64,000 nucleotides of DNA from Syngnathus acus (GCF_901709675.1 NC_051088.1:17784693-17848692); one strand, 5' to 3'; positions 21,860 to 36,295 are shown, counted from the first letter of the stretch. Translations and numbers: made by a program. The notes: generated by a model from the sequence alone, not told the origin.

Positions 21860-22095
21860 ACTTTGGGCAGGCGCAGGGTTACATCCTAAATTGGTCGCCA
21901 GCCAATCACAGGGCAAAAATAACCATTCACACTCACAGTTCTGGCCAATTTAGAGTCTTTAACTAAGCTATCATGCATGGTTTTGAAACTGGAGCACCAG
22001 GAGAAAACCTACCCATGCACAAGGAGAACATGCAAACTCTACAGGAAAGCCTGAGCCTGGATTTGAACGGTTAAATCAAGGTGCTAACCATATGG
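21860..22095. repeat. Dispersed repeat with GAGAACATGCAAACTC motif
   Basis: Contains TTGGTCGCCAGCCAATCACA, CAGGAGAAAACCTACCCATG and GGAGAACATGCAAACTCTAC, the landmarks of an old dispersed repeat found widely in fish. A partial relative (GGGATAGACTCCAGC) lies near 42843-42857. No coding capacity. Confidence 0.6.
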
Positions 22096-22440
22096 CAACA
22101 ATATATGAACTTTGGTCAGGCGAGCCTCTTGATGAAAAGTCATAGTCAAGCCATCTACCACAACAATTGTTCAAACAATGAATAACAGCAACATGCAGCC
22201 GATGTGCTGCGAAGCCCATCTTCAAAATTGGAGCGTAACAATGCAGTGAGCCCCATGGATTATTTGGTCCTAAAAATGTCTACCCGCATAAGCGCGTAGA
22301 CATGCTGTTTTAAATGTTGTTGGTTTTTTTGGGACTAAATACTATGTAGCAAAGCACTAGAAAAACAAAACAATATAATATTTAAAATATAAGCAAGGTT
22401 GAACATTTTGGGAGTAGTCTCCCTTTAAAAAAATGCTACA

Positions 22441-22620
22441 ATATGCTGTAGACCAGTGATCACCGGCCTTTTTGGAACTGAGAACTTCTTGGGTATCGGT
22501 TAATGCGGAATGCTACCAATTAGATAAACAAGATAAATAACACATTACAGTAATTGCTATTTTTCAATAAAAGTAACTAATATTTCTAATTTTGTCCACC
22601 AGAGGGCACATTGACTTAAA
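22441..22620. repeat. Dispersed repeat, GACCAGTGATCACCGGCC...CTACCAATTAGAT family
   Basis: Reads GACCAGTGATCACCGGCCTT, then GAACTTCTTGGGTATCGG and GCTACCAATTAGATA, a layout I recognise as a fish repeat without being able to name it. Confidence 0.4.
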
Positions 22621-24021
22621 TGAAATTGACTGCTACTCAGCATTTGACACGTGATATTAATGCATTTGTGAAGGTTCAGAGATTCCAAGTCTCAAGCTTA
22701 CTTCATACAAAATGCTGAGCCACATTTGTCCTGTGAAGAATGCAGTTCTGTGAAAATCTCTTGACGAAACATTTTAAGAGACAGAAAATTGCAAAATGTC
22801 AGTCGACAACGTCAGTTCACAAGAGGTTGCTCGGATGGAACCCCTCTATTTTTCAATAACTCGTATGTATTTTTATGAATACATTTCCAAGGAAGGGGAC
22901 AATTGCAGCCTCTTTCTTAATAGTTCCCTCTTTAGTTTGTATGGCACTGATAGTTGAGAATGTTAAGATTTGCAAATGGATGTGTCAATTTGTGAAATCA
23001 TTTCTAGCTCCTGGCAAGTTCATTTATAAATAGCAATTGCATACACAAGGTTGACATTTTAAATTGCTCATGATTTGCAACAAGACAATCAATAAATGTG
23101 AATATTTTCTTGTGTATTATTACCAAAACAATGAGGATTTTTTTTCAGTTGTCCTTTATTGTAGCTTATACTATAAAGTCACATATATAATGGTTATGGC
23201 TGTCACTATGGAATATTATAGGAATCGATTATTCTATTGATTATTACATCATTTGAATATTTTATTTTGCACGAAGTGTATTGTAATAATAATAATGATA
23301 ATAATAATAATGCATTGGATTTATTTTTATCTGTTTCGTTTCATGAATGATTGGAAATTAATGAATTACTGTTGAGAAGCTGACAATACAGGATTTGGAC
23401 AATTCTGATGTAAAAAAGGCTCTAAAAAAGTACTTGATTATTAAAATACTTGAGGATTAATATGATAATCATTTACCTGTCAGTTAATCAATTAATTTTA
23501 ACAGCATTTTAATAATGATTGTTGACTTGAGAACAAATTAGGGTGAATGTGGCCTGAGAACTAATGAGTTTACACCCTTACTTAAGAATCAAAAGCAAAT
23601 TTCTGACTTTACTTACACTAAATTATACCCGTCAGAGAATTTTTCACTTGACATCATATACACAAGAGGAAATGGAAGCCAGAAATATTTAAAAGCACTT
23701 AATACAACACCATGCAGCCCTCTTTAAAACTACAACTCCAGGATTGTCATCAAAAGTGACTTTTGGTATGCTTTAGTGTTTTTCTTCTGATCAAGGCAGC
23801 TTTCCCAACCAGATGCAGCACTAATGCAATTGGGCATCTTGGTGAATAATGGTGCTGTCACACAAGTCGCTGCCTCAGCACCAGGCGGGCGGGCGGGCGC
23901 CCACACGAGCAGACTTGAGCAGAAAGATCTTTGTGTTTGGAACCGGTAGCCCCCCCCCCCCTTCATTATCATCAAATTGTCCTCGCACAACACACCGATT
24001 GTGTCCGGCCTGTGTGTCCGA
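22621..24021. other. Non-coding stretch upstream of the 24.2-kb CpG island
   Basis: AT-rich with an imperfect (AAT)n at 23287-23313. CpG content rises from about 23880 (GGCGGGCGGGCGGGCG), marking the approach to the island. Confidence 0.45.
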
Positions 24022-24075
24022 CACTCACTCACTCACTCACTCACTCACTCACTCACTCACTCACTCACTCACTCA
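24022..24075. repeat. (ACTC)n microsatellite
   Basis: About 13 units of ACTC. Open frames crossing it encode Ser-Leu-Thr-His repeats and are artefacts. Confidence 0.97.
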
Positions 24076-24229
24076 GAAGACTATTTTGCGCGGTGCATGT
24101 GTGCTCAAACACTTCACGTGTTCATTAATTCACCAAGCATGCATAATAATGCGCGTTGGAATACTCCAGTTGAAAATCCCCGATTGCCGAGTGAAATGCA
24201 TCGCAAGGTGTCAAGTTGGACAACACAAA

Positions 24230-24460
24230 ACGCGTCATCTCCGTTGTACCTGTTCGGATGCAATCGGCCGAAGGCTCCAGTTAAAGAATCGCCATTGGTT
24301 GGAATTCCTCGGTGTTTGTATCCACATTAGATTCCACGACCGCGGAGCTGTACGACTGAGTGGACGAGGAGTGCACAGAAGGAGCAGCGAGGACGCGACC
24401 AGTCCGTTCACAGTGATGGAGAGAGACTGAGGCAGGCGGTCCGCGGGTGAGTGGGGGCGG
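24230..24460. promoter_or_regulatory. CpG-rich candidate promoter and non-coding first exon
   Basis: Dense CpG, an inverted CCAAT box (ATTGG at 24294-24298) and a strong plus-strand splice donor (CGG|GTGAGT, exon end 24446) suggest a promoter with a 5' non-coding exon ending at 24446. On the minus strand CAG|GTACAA at 24250 is a weaker donor that could serve pcbp4. Either gene could use it: pcbp4 (16 kb leftward) or dag1 (20 kb rightward). Strand is not decided. Confidence 0.45.
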
Positions 24461-24698
24461 GGGGGCGCACCATGCCCTAACCCACCCACCCCCACCACGC
24501 TGGCTTGCACACTGCTCCTCCTATCCTCACAGGACCTCTGCAGGAGCACCAGCTATCTTGATATTATTGAAACCATTATAAACATTTTTTCCGGGGTTCA
24601 TATTCCTATTAACTTCCAAGATCGGTTGGTGTGGTGACACAGAGGCTCAGAGGCTATAGGATAGCTGACATTAAATACACTTGCATATTTAAAAAATC

Positions 24699-24771
24699 TA
24701 ATAATAATAATAATAATAATAATAATCATCACAAATACATATTTCTTGGATGGATGGATGGATGGATGGAT
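24699..24771. repeat. (AAT)n and (GGAT)n microsatellites
   Basis: Nine AAT units at 24699-24726, then about six GGAT units at 24747-24770, separated by 20 bases. Confidence 0.95.
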
Positions 24772-27700
24772 TCTTTATGCAGTACAAAGAAATATGCAAA
24801 ACCACGAGCGCCTCTGAAGTTTTGACAATTCGAAAACAAGTGAATTTGTGCCATCTGTTGGATTATTTTAGCATCGCAACTGCTGTGTTACATTGCAAAA
24901 CCATTCCCAACAGAATATTGTAATGATTTTAAAAAAAAAACAGCAATCTACTGTATATTATAGTGTGATGTGCTATTGTTACAGTTACATTTTTAAAGAG
25001 GAACTAAAGGCAAAACATTTCATTGAAATAATATATTCCGAGTGCCCACTGCCCCCACTAGTCTAAATAGGATATTGCGAATAATGGAATAAAATTAATC
25101 CATCTGTTTTCAATCATCTCAGGGCACCACCATTTTATTCTACATTGCCCTCTGTCCTGTCTAGAGTAAAAAGATAAGATATATTATTGCAAAGTCTGTC
25201 TTTTAAACCGCTTTTGTCACACTTCTTCAATTGTATTGCTCCTTTTGGTGCTCGAGCCTTGGCCATCTTTACAGATGTCTATTAGAGACATCTATACACC
25301 ATACTGTGGGGTCTGCTCCCTTCTCGGCTTCATAGCTGTCACTTTTAGCAAGCATTCAGGTCACGGTGGTTACGTGGGTGCTTGGCATACACAATGTGCA
25401 ATAAAATGGTTGAAGCCTCTTTAATTAGGCATATTTACCAATAATATGTGCAAAACTGCAATTTATTCTAAATTCACTTGGGACCATATTGCATTTGTAC
25501 TCCAAGTTTTTGCTTTAAGATTAAGCAAAAAAAGCAACTCATATCCAAAGTGCAAGTATACGTTCCACGACACTGTCTTGATTTATTCTCAAGTATGCAC
25601 TCTTTGAATCCGGGCTTCCTGTGTGGAATTTGCATGTGTGTTTTCTCTCAGCAATCCACCCATATTCCACATCTACAGATGAAGTTACCTTAACAGTTTA
25701 AAGCTACATGAAGATGATGTACAATTTGCATCATCTGGATGAAAAGGGCAATACATCTCGTACTATACATGTATTTCCTGCAATACCTACCAAATGTTCC
25801 TTTGAGAGATACACTGTAGATGTTTATAATCAGCAGAGGGCGCTGTGTGCTTTCATAGCCTTTCTGCAGGGACATCTAAGGCAAAGGCATGCAGAGGAGC
25901 GACTTGATGGATGCTAATTGTGTTTGATTCTAGCAACGTACTTAGCATAAATATTCAAGCATGGAAAGGCAACCCAAAACATAACTAACCCGAAATTCAA
26001 GAGAAATTAATGTGAAGGGTGACAAACTGAAAAATTTAGTAGAATGATTTGAAGTAATGGTGTTAAGTGGAATAATATTGAATGACATAGAAAGAAAAAC
26101 AAAAAATGTAATTTTTGCTTTTTATTTGGAAATGTTATAATCATTTTGTAATAATTTTGTGGTCAAATCAGTCGTAAAATGTGAAAATTAGAGGAGAAAA
26201 TATAATTTGGGGTCTTTTAGCGCACTTGTGCAATTTGCGGCCCTTCCTTGATTTTGAGGCATTTTCTATTAACTTTGGGGCACTGAAATGGCACTTCCTG
26301 TTGAATTTTGAGTATGCTGGTGTGGAGCTTTATAATCCCATAATTGTTTATAAACTTTGTTTAATTTAAATTTGCCCATATCCTTATAATCTCAACCTAT
26401 TACCAGTAAATAAAATCAGATTTTTGTAGTCCTCTATGAATGCAATCTTGTATGTAAGTATATATAAAATAGCAAAATAATATATCAAAGATATAGATAA
26501 AGTCTAACATATTTTTTTCTTCATTAAATTACATAGTACAACCTTTTATTCCCCCGTGAAGTCCTGGAACAGATTCATGGCATTTGCATAGCGTTTCAGA
26601 TACAAGTGCTTTGAATTACAAGGAATGGAATAAATTAAACTCATATCTCAAGGCACCACTTTACTACAAGCAATTAAAGGTATTTTTAATGCTACCTTAA
26701 ATGAAGAGAGGCTGCATGCATTTACTGTCAAGCTTTCTCCATTAACACAAAAAGTGAACCGCTGAAATTACAAAATTGACGCTTGCAGTGAAATGTGAGT
26801 ACAGCTCTTTTTTTCTGGCAAACACATTGAACACCATGCCTGCTTGTACGGGAGCATCCAAGCTTTATAAACGTCTCTCGTTAGAAAAATGAGAGACGAC
26901 ACCAGGCCAACAACTATTATCACTGAGCCGTGGGATGTCTCTTTTCCACTCGGAAACTGTCACGCACAAACGAGCATGGTTTCACTTTGTCTCCATGGAA
27001 TTACCTGCTATTCCTCTGACGTGGCAGTGGAAGACATAATGGGGAACGCAAACAAAGGCGGTCAACCCAACCCCACGACTTTGGTTTTCAAAAGAAAGAT
27101 TTTCACAATAGGGATGTTGTAAGAAGTTGGTGGTGTGGTGTCAAATATACAAATTAAGAGGGGCATGCATGAAATGCTTACCCCAACAAAAGCCGTGTAT
27201 ATTTAAGTCGTGCATTTCAATGCAGGCTGCTGGTGTATATGAAATAGCACATTTCCATAATCTTTTGAAGATATATGGCTTCTCTCTCAAGCAAATGTAG
27301 TCGTTTGAACAATGGAGGTGAAGGAGACATTTGTACAGAATGGAGATGGAATACTAATAAGAGATTTAGATTTAGAATAGCTTACACAACAACACAGTTG
27401 ATACGAGCGTGTTTTTCTGTTTGTTTGGGATTTCTTTCTGTGTGGATTTCAATCTCATTCATGCAAGACAAATAACAAACTACCGCCATTACAAATTTTC
27501 ATTTGCTTTGTCAAATCTTTCTTAAGGAAGAAATGTTTAGCTTTTAATGCAGCCCGTCTATTCTTTTCAATCTTTAAGTTACAGCAGAATTTGTGGCATG
27601 TTTGTATTAAAAAAAATCAAGCATCAATCATTCAAATTTAAACACTTTAAACACAAATTTAAACACATTTATTGCATGTTTCAGTCTCATCTTGTCAAGG

Positions 27701-28442
27701 AAATCTCGCACGTGTCTTGTCATCAATTAGTCATGGGTGCCATTATTAGCTTCACCCCGTCACGTTACCGGACAACTGGCATTAACAGTCAGAAACGATA
27801 AAAGGAAACTGTGACACAAAACAGGACTAGAATTATGACAGGTTCATTCATACGTAAACATTTGCCAATCGATAAGTGGTTAGAAAAAAGTAACACGTTT
27901 TATCACCACAGCACCCTCTGCTGGGTGTGACATCTGTTTATTTATTCATAACACTCGACTGCTTGTTTTTCTCAATTTCTGTTCTTCTGATGTCTCAAAC
28001 TTCAATAGCGATGCTATTCCAAATATTGAGACAGTATTGATGCTATATATGTCACCACGATCATCTTTCATAACCGAGTCCAAAGTGACACGTGACATGT
28101 TGGAAATGATGACAAGATGACATACATATACAGCGCTCGCCTGCCAGCATAATCTCCTTTCGGCCTTGCAACATCTGATTCCGGAGTAGTAATGATCTAC
28201 TTGCTAGTTACTTGGGTCAGTCGCGGCAAACCAGATTATAGGCCGCAACATGAATGACAATTTTTTTTCCACCAGGCTGTCAGTGAGCAAAGAACTACAA
28301 AAATACAGCACATACTTTAAATGCGAACGTTGTGGTTTGACATAAATTCATAAATTCTCATGAGCTGATGTCCTAGTCTGAAGCAAGTAAAATATTTACT
28401 CTAATTACAACTTTGCAACATGCTTCCCTTAGAACGGTCATG
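24772..28442. other. Non-coding stretch
   Basis: AT-rich with no gene recognised. It has weak repeat fragments (near 25010-25190, GGCACCACCATTTTATTCTA; related to 46011-46160) and a short inverted repeat CGTCTCTC/GAGAGACG around 26873-26898. Confidence 0.45.
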
Positions 28443-28622
28443 TTCAGCTCCAGTCGTCAAGGGACTCTGTTTTCCATAAAAATCTCCCATCTGCAACATA
28501 CTTTATTCAAATGATCAGCTCATCAGTAAACTCCAAAGAAGCTTGATAATGATCCAAATTATTTGAATGGGTTGTGTTGCAACAGGGAGACATGGAAAAC
28601 AGACAGGATGGCACAGGACAAC
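28443..28622. mobile_element. Decayed hAT-like inverted-repeat element
   Basis: Shares TTCAAATGATCAGCTCATCA and the CAGCTCC start with the copy at 12468-12645, followed by the GGGAGACATGGAAAACAGAC arm usual for this group. More diverged than the first copy. Confidence 0.55.
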
Positions 28623-31600
28623 TCTTTCTTAGAACAAAATGAACACATTTGATTCCTGTAATTTATGGGCACCTGACGTGATTTGAGGACAAAGATCAAT
28701 AGTTCATCTGTTACATTTCAGTCAGAATAATCCCTCCGGGCATCTGATGTCATTTCAACATCAGTATGATGTCGAAAGCCGACCGGGGTCTATCTTGGGC
28801 AGTGGCTAGAAGATTATACACATCCTGGTTTTCAGTGCCAGGTTTTGGGGATATAAAAAAAAAAGAAATAGATTTTTTTTAAAAATTAAAGAATACTTAT
28901 ACCACCATTAACGTAGCCATTAACCTGCATAATTTATTGTAAGAAAAAAAAGTATTATCTATGAGAACAGCTGAATTATATTTAGGATTTCTCAGTCATT
29001 TTTAAATGTTGGCAATTACGTATGTGCTGACTCGCATTTACCATGACTCAGAATGTGAACCCGTCTCAACTTTAGGAGGAAGTGCAAACTTACTTCGGTT
29101 GTTTATTCCGCTGATGAAAAGAATTATTTCTTTTCAAACGATTTATACAAGTCACATCAATTATAGAAAAAGTTTTCAAAGGAATTATCTTCGTCTAATT
29201 TTCACCAAAGCCTGTTATTTGAACAAGAATGTGCAGACTTTTTAAACCCACTGCAGGTTTGTTCCAACTATGAATTTGCTCAGTGGAAAGATTTTACACC
29301 GTTTCATGTCAGAGTGTGCCGCTGTTAAACATTCCAAGGAAGCCTTCTTCCAGGGCAGATGAGATCATGGCAGATGTGAGACACAGCTCTTCAGGCTTCA
29401 GGCTACATCATCAAAGGAGCCCAATGATAGCGTGTCACCTAAAGGTGCAGACACATGCAGCGAGGGCAACATTATGAAGGCCTGACTGCTAGTCTTGTGG
29501 TGGGAAAGTGCCTGCAGGCAGCAACCTAATCTGAAAAGTATAGTGGAAGATGTGCGAAAAGATGGCATTCCTTTCACAGAGGTGCAAAACGCGGACCATA
29601 AAAATGAACAGAAAGTAAAAATGGGTAAATATCACTACAAGGATCAGTCACCAGGAAAATGTCGCAGAAAAATACAACTCTTATCATACGTGGGGAAGCA
29701 TTTGTGCACAAACCAGTACATTAATAAGTCTCCTAAAATATGTTTATATCAATTCATAAAATCCCCCCGCTAAATGTGTGACTGACATCCTACAGTGTGT
29801 GTGTAACAAATACTTAAATTATATATATTTCTTTAATAGTGTATTTTTCAACACGTTATTTGATTAAAAGCTTTTATGAATTAGTTTTTATTGTTTTCAA
29901 TGACGAGACAACCAGCATTTTGATTCCTTCAATGGAGGCTGAAAAAGTTGCGGAAAAAAACAAGTGATTGACATCACAGTTATGTGTGAAGTTTGTTGTT
30001 AGCATGTCCACACTGTCTATAGAGAAATATCAATTAATACTATGACATTTTTGATATTTCTGTTGAACAGAACACGGTCAACTTGCTAACTGGACCATGT
30101 TGCTAAGTGTTCGTGTGCTCAATAAACATTAAATGATCCAAAAATGGCCACGCTGTCTGTCAGCAAGCGCACATATCTCACTTTTGTAAAGGCATATGAA
30201 TATATTTAAAATTTGGGGGCTTAACTCATTTGACATGTACCTAAAACAAGGTTAATTAAAGTGGAAAATCTGAAGTGGGAGGCTATCTCAAAGCTACCTT
30301 ATTGAAATATTGTACCTTAAGCTAGCTTTGCATGGATTTGATTTTACCCATCTGAATAGAAAAGTTTTGGGCAAAGTCAAATAGAGCCTAATGATATACT
30401 AGTTCTCTATGTTAGGACAACATGAAAGGTTGAGTCTCAAGTATCAGTGTACCTTCAAAAAGCGTCTGATCTTAAAAGGGCAAACAAGTCATGAGATTTG
30501 CCCTGGAGCACAATACAGTGCTTGTGCACTTGAGCACATTTACATACCCACAAATCATTTTTAAAAAAATGACGGTTGCTTTTAGTCTCTTGTAGATCAA
30601 AGACTCCTGCAAAACATCCTGAAATACGCAATTAAACTCATTCAATCCCTGGGACTTTTTGTTTTTTTCTTTTATGAATCCAGACATTAAAAAGTTAATG
30701 GAGGTTAGGAAAATGGCAGACATTGATTCAAGTGACACGATTCAATCATGTTACAATATACACTAAAATGTAAAAGAAACACTTCAATGAAGGAGATGCA
30801 AACGTGTATTACATTTTGCCTGGTTGCCCAGTCGGCCGTTTTAAATTAACTAATTATAAAAGCATCATTAGTCATTCTTTTGATCATATGCACTCATTCA
30901 GTAACAAGCATTCACATCGGATGCTAACTAACATAGCGAATGAACAACACTGCAGATTGGGGCTTGTGATATATCAAACCTCTCTAGCGGGTGCAGCCGC
31001 GCGGAAAAGTATTACTCGCTGATAGCTGGAATGGAATACTTTTTCAGATTTTGTGCTGTTATCATTTGATAGAGTCGTCGCTATAGGCCTATTTGCTGCC
31101 TGATAATGTATTTTATCTCAGGCGAGATGCAAAAAGTATGTGGAGAAGTTGGAAAGGGGAGATCTACTCAATTAGACTCCTGTTTCCTCAATAATTGCCT
31201 GTCATCTCAATACATTGTGTGTGTGAATTAACAGCAGCAATTTATTTTCCTGTAATTTCTTGAGAACGACATTTTTTTTCGCAAATAAAAAATTCATCCA
31301 AAATCGACGCGGTGTATGTATTGTACATGAGTACACAGGAATTTATGAAAATTCATCGCATGTAATGTGTATGTCACCAGTAAATAGGAGGTGTGAAAAA
31401 GGTATTTTTTCCTTTCAGTATGATGTGTACTTTGTAATGTCTACTGTTAATAGTGTATATTCATACAATATTAGCATAATTTTTACATGATGGTCCATCA
31501 CCAAATAGGTCGGAGCGAGGAACAAGAAAACAGCTGTAAATCAAAACCAAAACGTTGTTTTGCTTGAAAATAGTTTCGCCAGGTGATGAAACAAAGCCTC

Positions 31601-32799
31601 CTTTTGGGAACCAAAACTTCTCTTTACACAATGAAGTGCGAGTCTGAACACAAGAAATGCTCAGCTGATAACACTTCAAATTTTTTAGCGTAGATAAATA
31701 CACAGGAGCACAGACGACACGACTACAAAGAAAAAGCAGATTTTGAAGTGTGATTTTAGGGGTAAACATTATTCTTGAGAAATTAAGGTCATACAAATTA
31801 ATGAAAGACCTTTTGACCGTTACATTGTGTTATTATTTGGGAACCTCAAAGCACAAAAACAAAATACCCTCAGGGTTTTGTTTGCCCACACATGCCTACA
31901 CACATTCCTGGAATGTAGATAATGGTGCACAAGCAACAAGCGTGGCCTTGTACGAGTGGCTTCCTCCCCTGCCCACCCTGTAGATTAGGCCTTTATCTGT
32001 TAAATGAGACTGTGCGAACGGATTTGGTCGAACAGGACTTGGGCTCGGAGGCCACACACTCTCTGCTTTGAGAACCGGGCTTCATCACAGAGTCTCACGG
32101 ATCCAAAGTTGAGACGAGGAGACAACCTTGGAGCGGCTTGTGGGCGGATAGACTGAGCTATACAAAAGGCAGCTTCGGATGCCGCTGTTTGGACCTCCTT
32201 CAGTGTTGATCATTTTTTCCTCTGGGGCAGCTCTTGTCATAGTTATGACTGGGACTAGGAATTTTAAGTGAGACTTGACGTCTGCTTTCAATTCACACCT
32301 TCCCACATGCAGTAGCACTGAGATGCATGGGAGGTTGCCGGGGCATCGGACAGCCTTGGCTCATTCTTTACCAGTCCAGTCGCGTACATAGTGAGAATAG
32401 CTCTTCAACAAGGGAGACAGAAATACTTCCTTGACCTTTGCCTCGTGGTTTTATCTGACTCGAAATGAGAGGCAGAGGTGCCTGGAACCTAACATTAGTC
32501 AGTCCTCACTGCTGTATTTAGTGCGAGGGAATGTACCCAGTGTGGTTTAAAAGAGACGCACATTCCTTCCAGACATCTTCCCTGATTAATGAATATGGTA
32601 CCAAACAGAGTAAGGTGACGATTATCTTCATTACAGCTGAGCGCTAACCACCACTCTACAGAAGAAAAAGTTGGACTTTGAGTATTAGTTTAAATCTAGT
32701 GAATGGAGGCACAAAAATGGATGCTGCCATGGGGGAGGAAGCCATGCGCTCTGTCAATGCTACATTGTGTTTTTATGGGCTCAGTGCAACTGTGGGTTG
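28623..32799. other. Non-coding stretch
   Basis: No gene, RNA or clear transposon recognised; AT-rich with many short homopolymers. Confidence 0.45.
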
Positions 32800-32912
32800 C
32801 GTCAGTGTCTTGCTCAAGGATACTTTGAGAAGGACACAATGGCTGGGGATCAACCCCCCCCACCCCAACCTTTGAGTTGGGAGACAACTAGTCTACCACT
32901 GAGCCACCTTGA
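32800..32912. repeat. Dispersed repeat, CTTGCTCAAGGATAC...TACCACTGAGCCACC
   Basis: Contains GTCTTGCTCAAGGATACTTT, GGGGATCAACCCCCC and GTCTACCACTGAGCCACC. The final part resembles the B-box and 3' end of a tRNA-derived repeat common in fish. Confidence 0.5.
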
Positions 32913-32924
32913 CCCGTATTATGC

Positions 32925-33072
32925 ATATCATAATACAATGAAAAAAAGTCATTCATAATAATTCTATATCATTATTATATCATAATACATTGAAGAAATA
33001 GTAGTTTATAATAATTCTATATAATTATTATATCACAATACAATGAAAAAATTGTAATTCATAATAATCCTG
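32925..33072. repeat. AT-rich tandem repeat, 52-53 bp period, about 2.8 copies
   Basis: Units start ATATCATAATAC at 32925, again at 32977, and as ATATCACAATAC at 33030, each followed by an ATTCATAATAATTCTATAT-like part. Confidence 0.85.
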
Positions 33073-36043
33073 TAAACATTTTAAGTTAACTGTATAAGAC
33101 ATATAATTGAGTTTTTTAAGAATCAACACAGGCTGAAAACAAAATTTAACCCAAAACATGAATTTTGTGAACTGTTCCGCCCCTAGTGCACAGCCGCTTG
33201 TGCAATAACAACAAATTTATTGAACCAGCACTAAAAAAACAAATACAGTAAACACAAGCATATCGTTCAATGACCTGCTGATAGATGGCCTCAACTGAAC
33301 ATCAAAGTGGCTAACATGGCTAACATCGTCACAAAAATGACATGCATATAGTATTGGTATTCTGCATAAATCTTTTTTTTTTTTTTTTAAATACATGTAT
33401 GTAATTATTGCACATTTTTCCCATTTCAAACTCTAATGGCACCCGTTTTATCCAAGACTGCAAGTCAGAGTGCACTTCTGCTACATTGTTTCTGTTCCCC
33501 CGCGCCAGCGCTTCGGAGACACATTGTTTCTTTCTCTCTGCTGCAGGGTCAGCCTGTGGACACTGATGTTTTTTAAACTTACTGATCTCCTCTTAATATG
33601 TTTGAGAGTCACTCGACCTGTTTGTTCCTGATAGCAACACTATTACCCTTGTCACATGGGCCATTAGGGACCTTTCTTTAGACTCAGCATGAGGTGGTTT
33701 TAAGAGCCACATGTTTCGCTTGCAAAAGTTTAATCTGACTCTGGTCAGTGATACATGACAATGGCCAACCCCATGGAATTACCTTTGAGGTCTCTGAGGT
33801 CGGTATATGTATGGGTATTTCCAAAAACAAATCTCTGAAATCACTTTCTAGGGTCTTGAACATGAAGAGGATGCAGGTTTCTGTCCAATAATCGCTGTCT
33901 GAGTAAACATGCACAGGTGATGGCGCCGCTAGGAATATCTTATTTGTGCTGAGCTGCTGGAACAGATGACCCGTGGCAAGCGCAAACATGGGCGACACAG
34001 CAAATCCGTCTTCCTGCCCTTTTATCAGCTCAACATAACAAGGGAGTGAAAACAAAACAGACAGCGCACAAAAACAAATCTTCCAACAACCAAATAATAG
34101 AACTCCATCACATTTAACTGCTCCTCTGGGTGGAGTGACATCTGTACACCACCGAGGTCATCTCTATGTGCATGAGGCATCTTATTATAAATCCTTCCCG
34201 GGACGAAAGTAAAGTGGAATGTGACAAGTAAAAAGTGGTTATTTTCATTGCGTTGTTAAGTGAAGCCGAAAAGAGTTGTCCAAAGTCATATACCATTACG
34301 AGGGAGAAATTTCCTCTAGTGAGGGTCTCACTACTCCTCCAAGCACCCTCCAGCGGTGCAACGGACCGCTCAGAATAACCTTTCTAATAAGTCACTCGGA
34401 AGAAAATGTGGGGAGTCAGCTGATTCCTAATCTGCTCTCATTCCGCGCTCGGTGCTGCTCATACATCAAGAGTCAAATTGTGCAACGGCCTGAAAAGCTC
34501 GTCTGCGCTGGAGCAATCATGGTCTAGCGGGCCTGCAGGTGTTTTTGTGCATGAGTGTTTTGGCTAAATGAGATCTAGCTGAGACATTCATGAGGGAAAA
34601 CAGCCTGCATGTATTACAGTGAAAATTAGGGAATACTAGTTGTTACCTTCTTGGCTGATGCGTTTTGATCCACAGGAGATTTGTTTATGCACATGTGCTC
34701 AACAACTACAGCCTTAGCAGCTTGTCCAAAACAGACTTTGGACCAAACACGCCAAATATGAAAGTGAGCCACAGCTGCCCATGTAGTGACAGATTCCGAG
34801 CAATAATTGAGGAACATAATGTAATAATTTACACGCTTGTTATACACATCCCAAAAATTCAAAAGCTAATATTCCTCATTCATGCTCAAAATAGAACTAT
34901 TATCCGTGTAGGTTGTGGTTGTTAAAAATGTGTATTTTTTATTCCAATATGATATTTAATGTCTTATGTCTCAAAATTATATATAAACCCTTAAAACTGA
35001 AGGGTTAAAAATTGGACCGACCCAGGAAGTTGGGTCAATGTGATCCAACTTTGGATTGTTTTGCAAAAAACACACCCTAATTAGTTTTGTACAAAAAATG
35101 GGTTGTATTGAGTCATTTTTCAACCCCAATTGGGTTGTTTTTAACCCATTCAAGGGTGAATTGTAAATTTAATGCAAAATTCTAATTATTTCTGTACGTT
35201 TCGTCAACGGCACCCTTTCATTTAAAATAGATACGTACAACTGAAAATCAATTCTCTGTAGTATATATGCGAATATGAAACGCTGGTTCTCCACTTCATA
35301 CTGTCGCCTCGCAGGGGTGAACAAAAAGTCAGAGGGATTCCGATGATTGGCAGGTTTGTGAACGACAACAGACAAGCTCTGTTTCTCCATCTTGAAATCC
35401 TAATCATGTTTGCCAAGGATTTTTATTACTGTACCAAAGCCTTTTCGTTGCTGCCATGAATTCAGTTTGTCAGAATGGATGATGATGATGCCATCACATA
35501 AACGGCACCACATATTCTTCTGCGGAATAAGCAACATCTAATCATTTGCTTGCGCATAAGCACATAATGAGAAGGACCATTTGCACTGTATTTGTCACCC
35601 TAATGACATTTGCGGTTCCATTTTAAGGTTTTAATGCGGCGCTTTGCCTCTTCTTCAGCTGTCAGTCTTTTCAACTTCCTTTTCCCGAGCATTGTTCCCG
35701 ATGGAGCTCGTGTCCCATTTAAACCCATTACAATGCAGCATATTACAAGCACTCATGCGAAAGCTCGCAGAGCCTCCAACAAGAAAACATCTCCTTCTTT
35801 GGATGTTTTTCTTCTAACTTAAAAGAGAAAAAAAAGACAAGTCATCAGGGTGGTGAAAATTACACACAAGGAATGCTTTGCAACCTGATGATGGAAAGCA
35901 GTGATGTGAAGCACCACTAATCAAGTTCTTTTAATCAAGACGAAGGAGATGATGGAGTTTGGTGTTGTTCTGCAGTGTTATTTAGCTGTGCCTTAAGTTG
36001 TAAAATGACTACATGTTAAGATGCACGCTGCATCATCATTCGG
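33073..36043. other. Non-coding stretch
   Basis: No gene recognised. At 34995-35155 a repeat fragment carries GGGTTGTTTTTAACCC and other inverted AACCC/GGGTT pairs. Near 33490-33545 a CpG patch followed by a T/C-rich tract and CTGCAG|G resembles a splice acceptor, but no exon is evident. Confidence 0.4.
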
Positions 36044-36058
36044 GCGGCCGCCATCTTG
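36044..36058. promoter_or_regulatory. YY1-type site GCCGCCATCTTG overlapping a NotI site
   Basis: GCGGCCGC at 36044-36051 overlaps GCCGCCATCTTG at 36047-36058, the consensus for YY1 often found just downstream of TATA-less transcription starts. It lies 240 bases upstream of the THAP-like ORF. Confidence 0.45.
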
Positions 36059-36295
36059 GGAACATTAGGCTGTAAGCACTGCGCAGAACAATACTAAACA
36101 AGGAAGATTTTCCAATGGATAAAAGTCGCAGACTGCGGAAAAGCTCATCTAAATGTACGACAGACCCGCGGGCATACAGTTGAAGGACTTGGATCACGAG
36201 AAGGAGCCAGATAATTGGACACATTCCAGCTTATTGATGGTGCAGAGTTGTCCGCCTCTACCTAGCTACACGACCATATTGACCGTCTGGTGAAA

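Noticed and set aside
23849-24430. 193-codon plus-strand open frame
   Set aside because: It runs through the (ACTC)n microsatellite and the CpG island; the Ser-Leu-Thr-His repeats come from the repeat, not from a gene.
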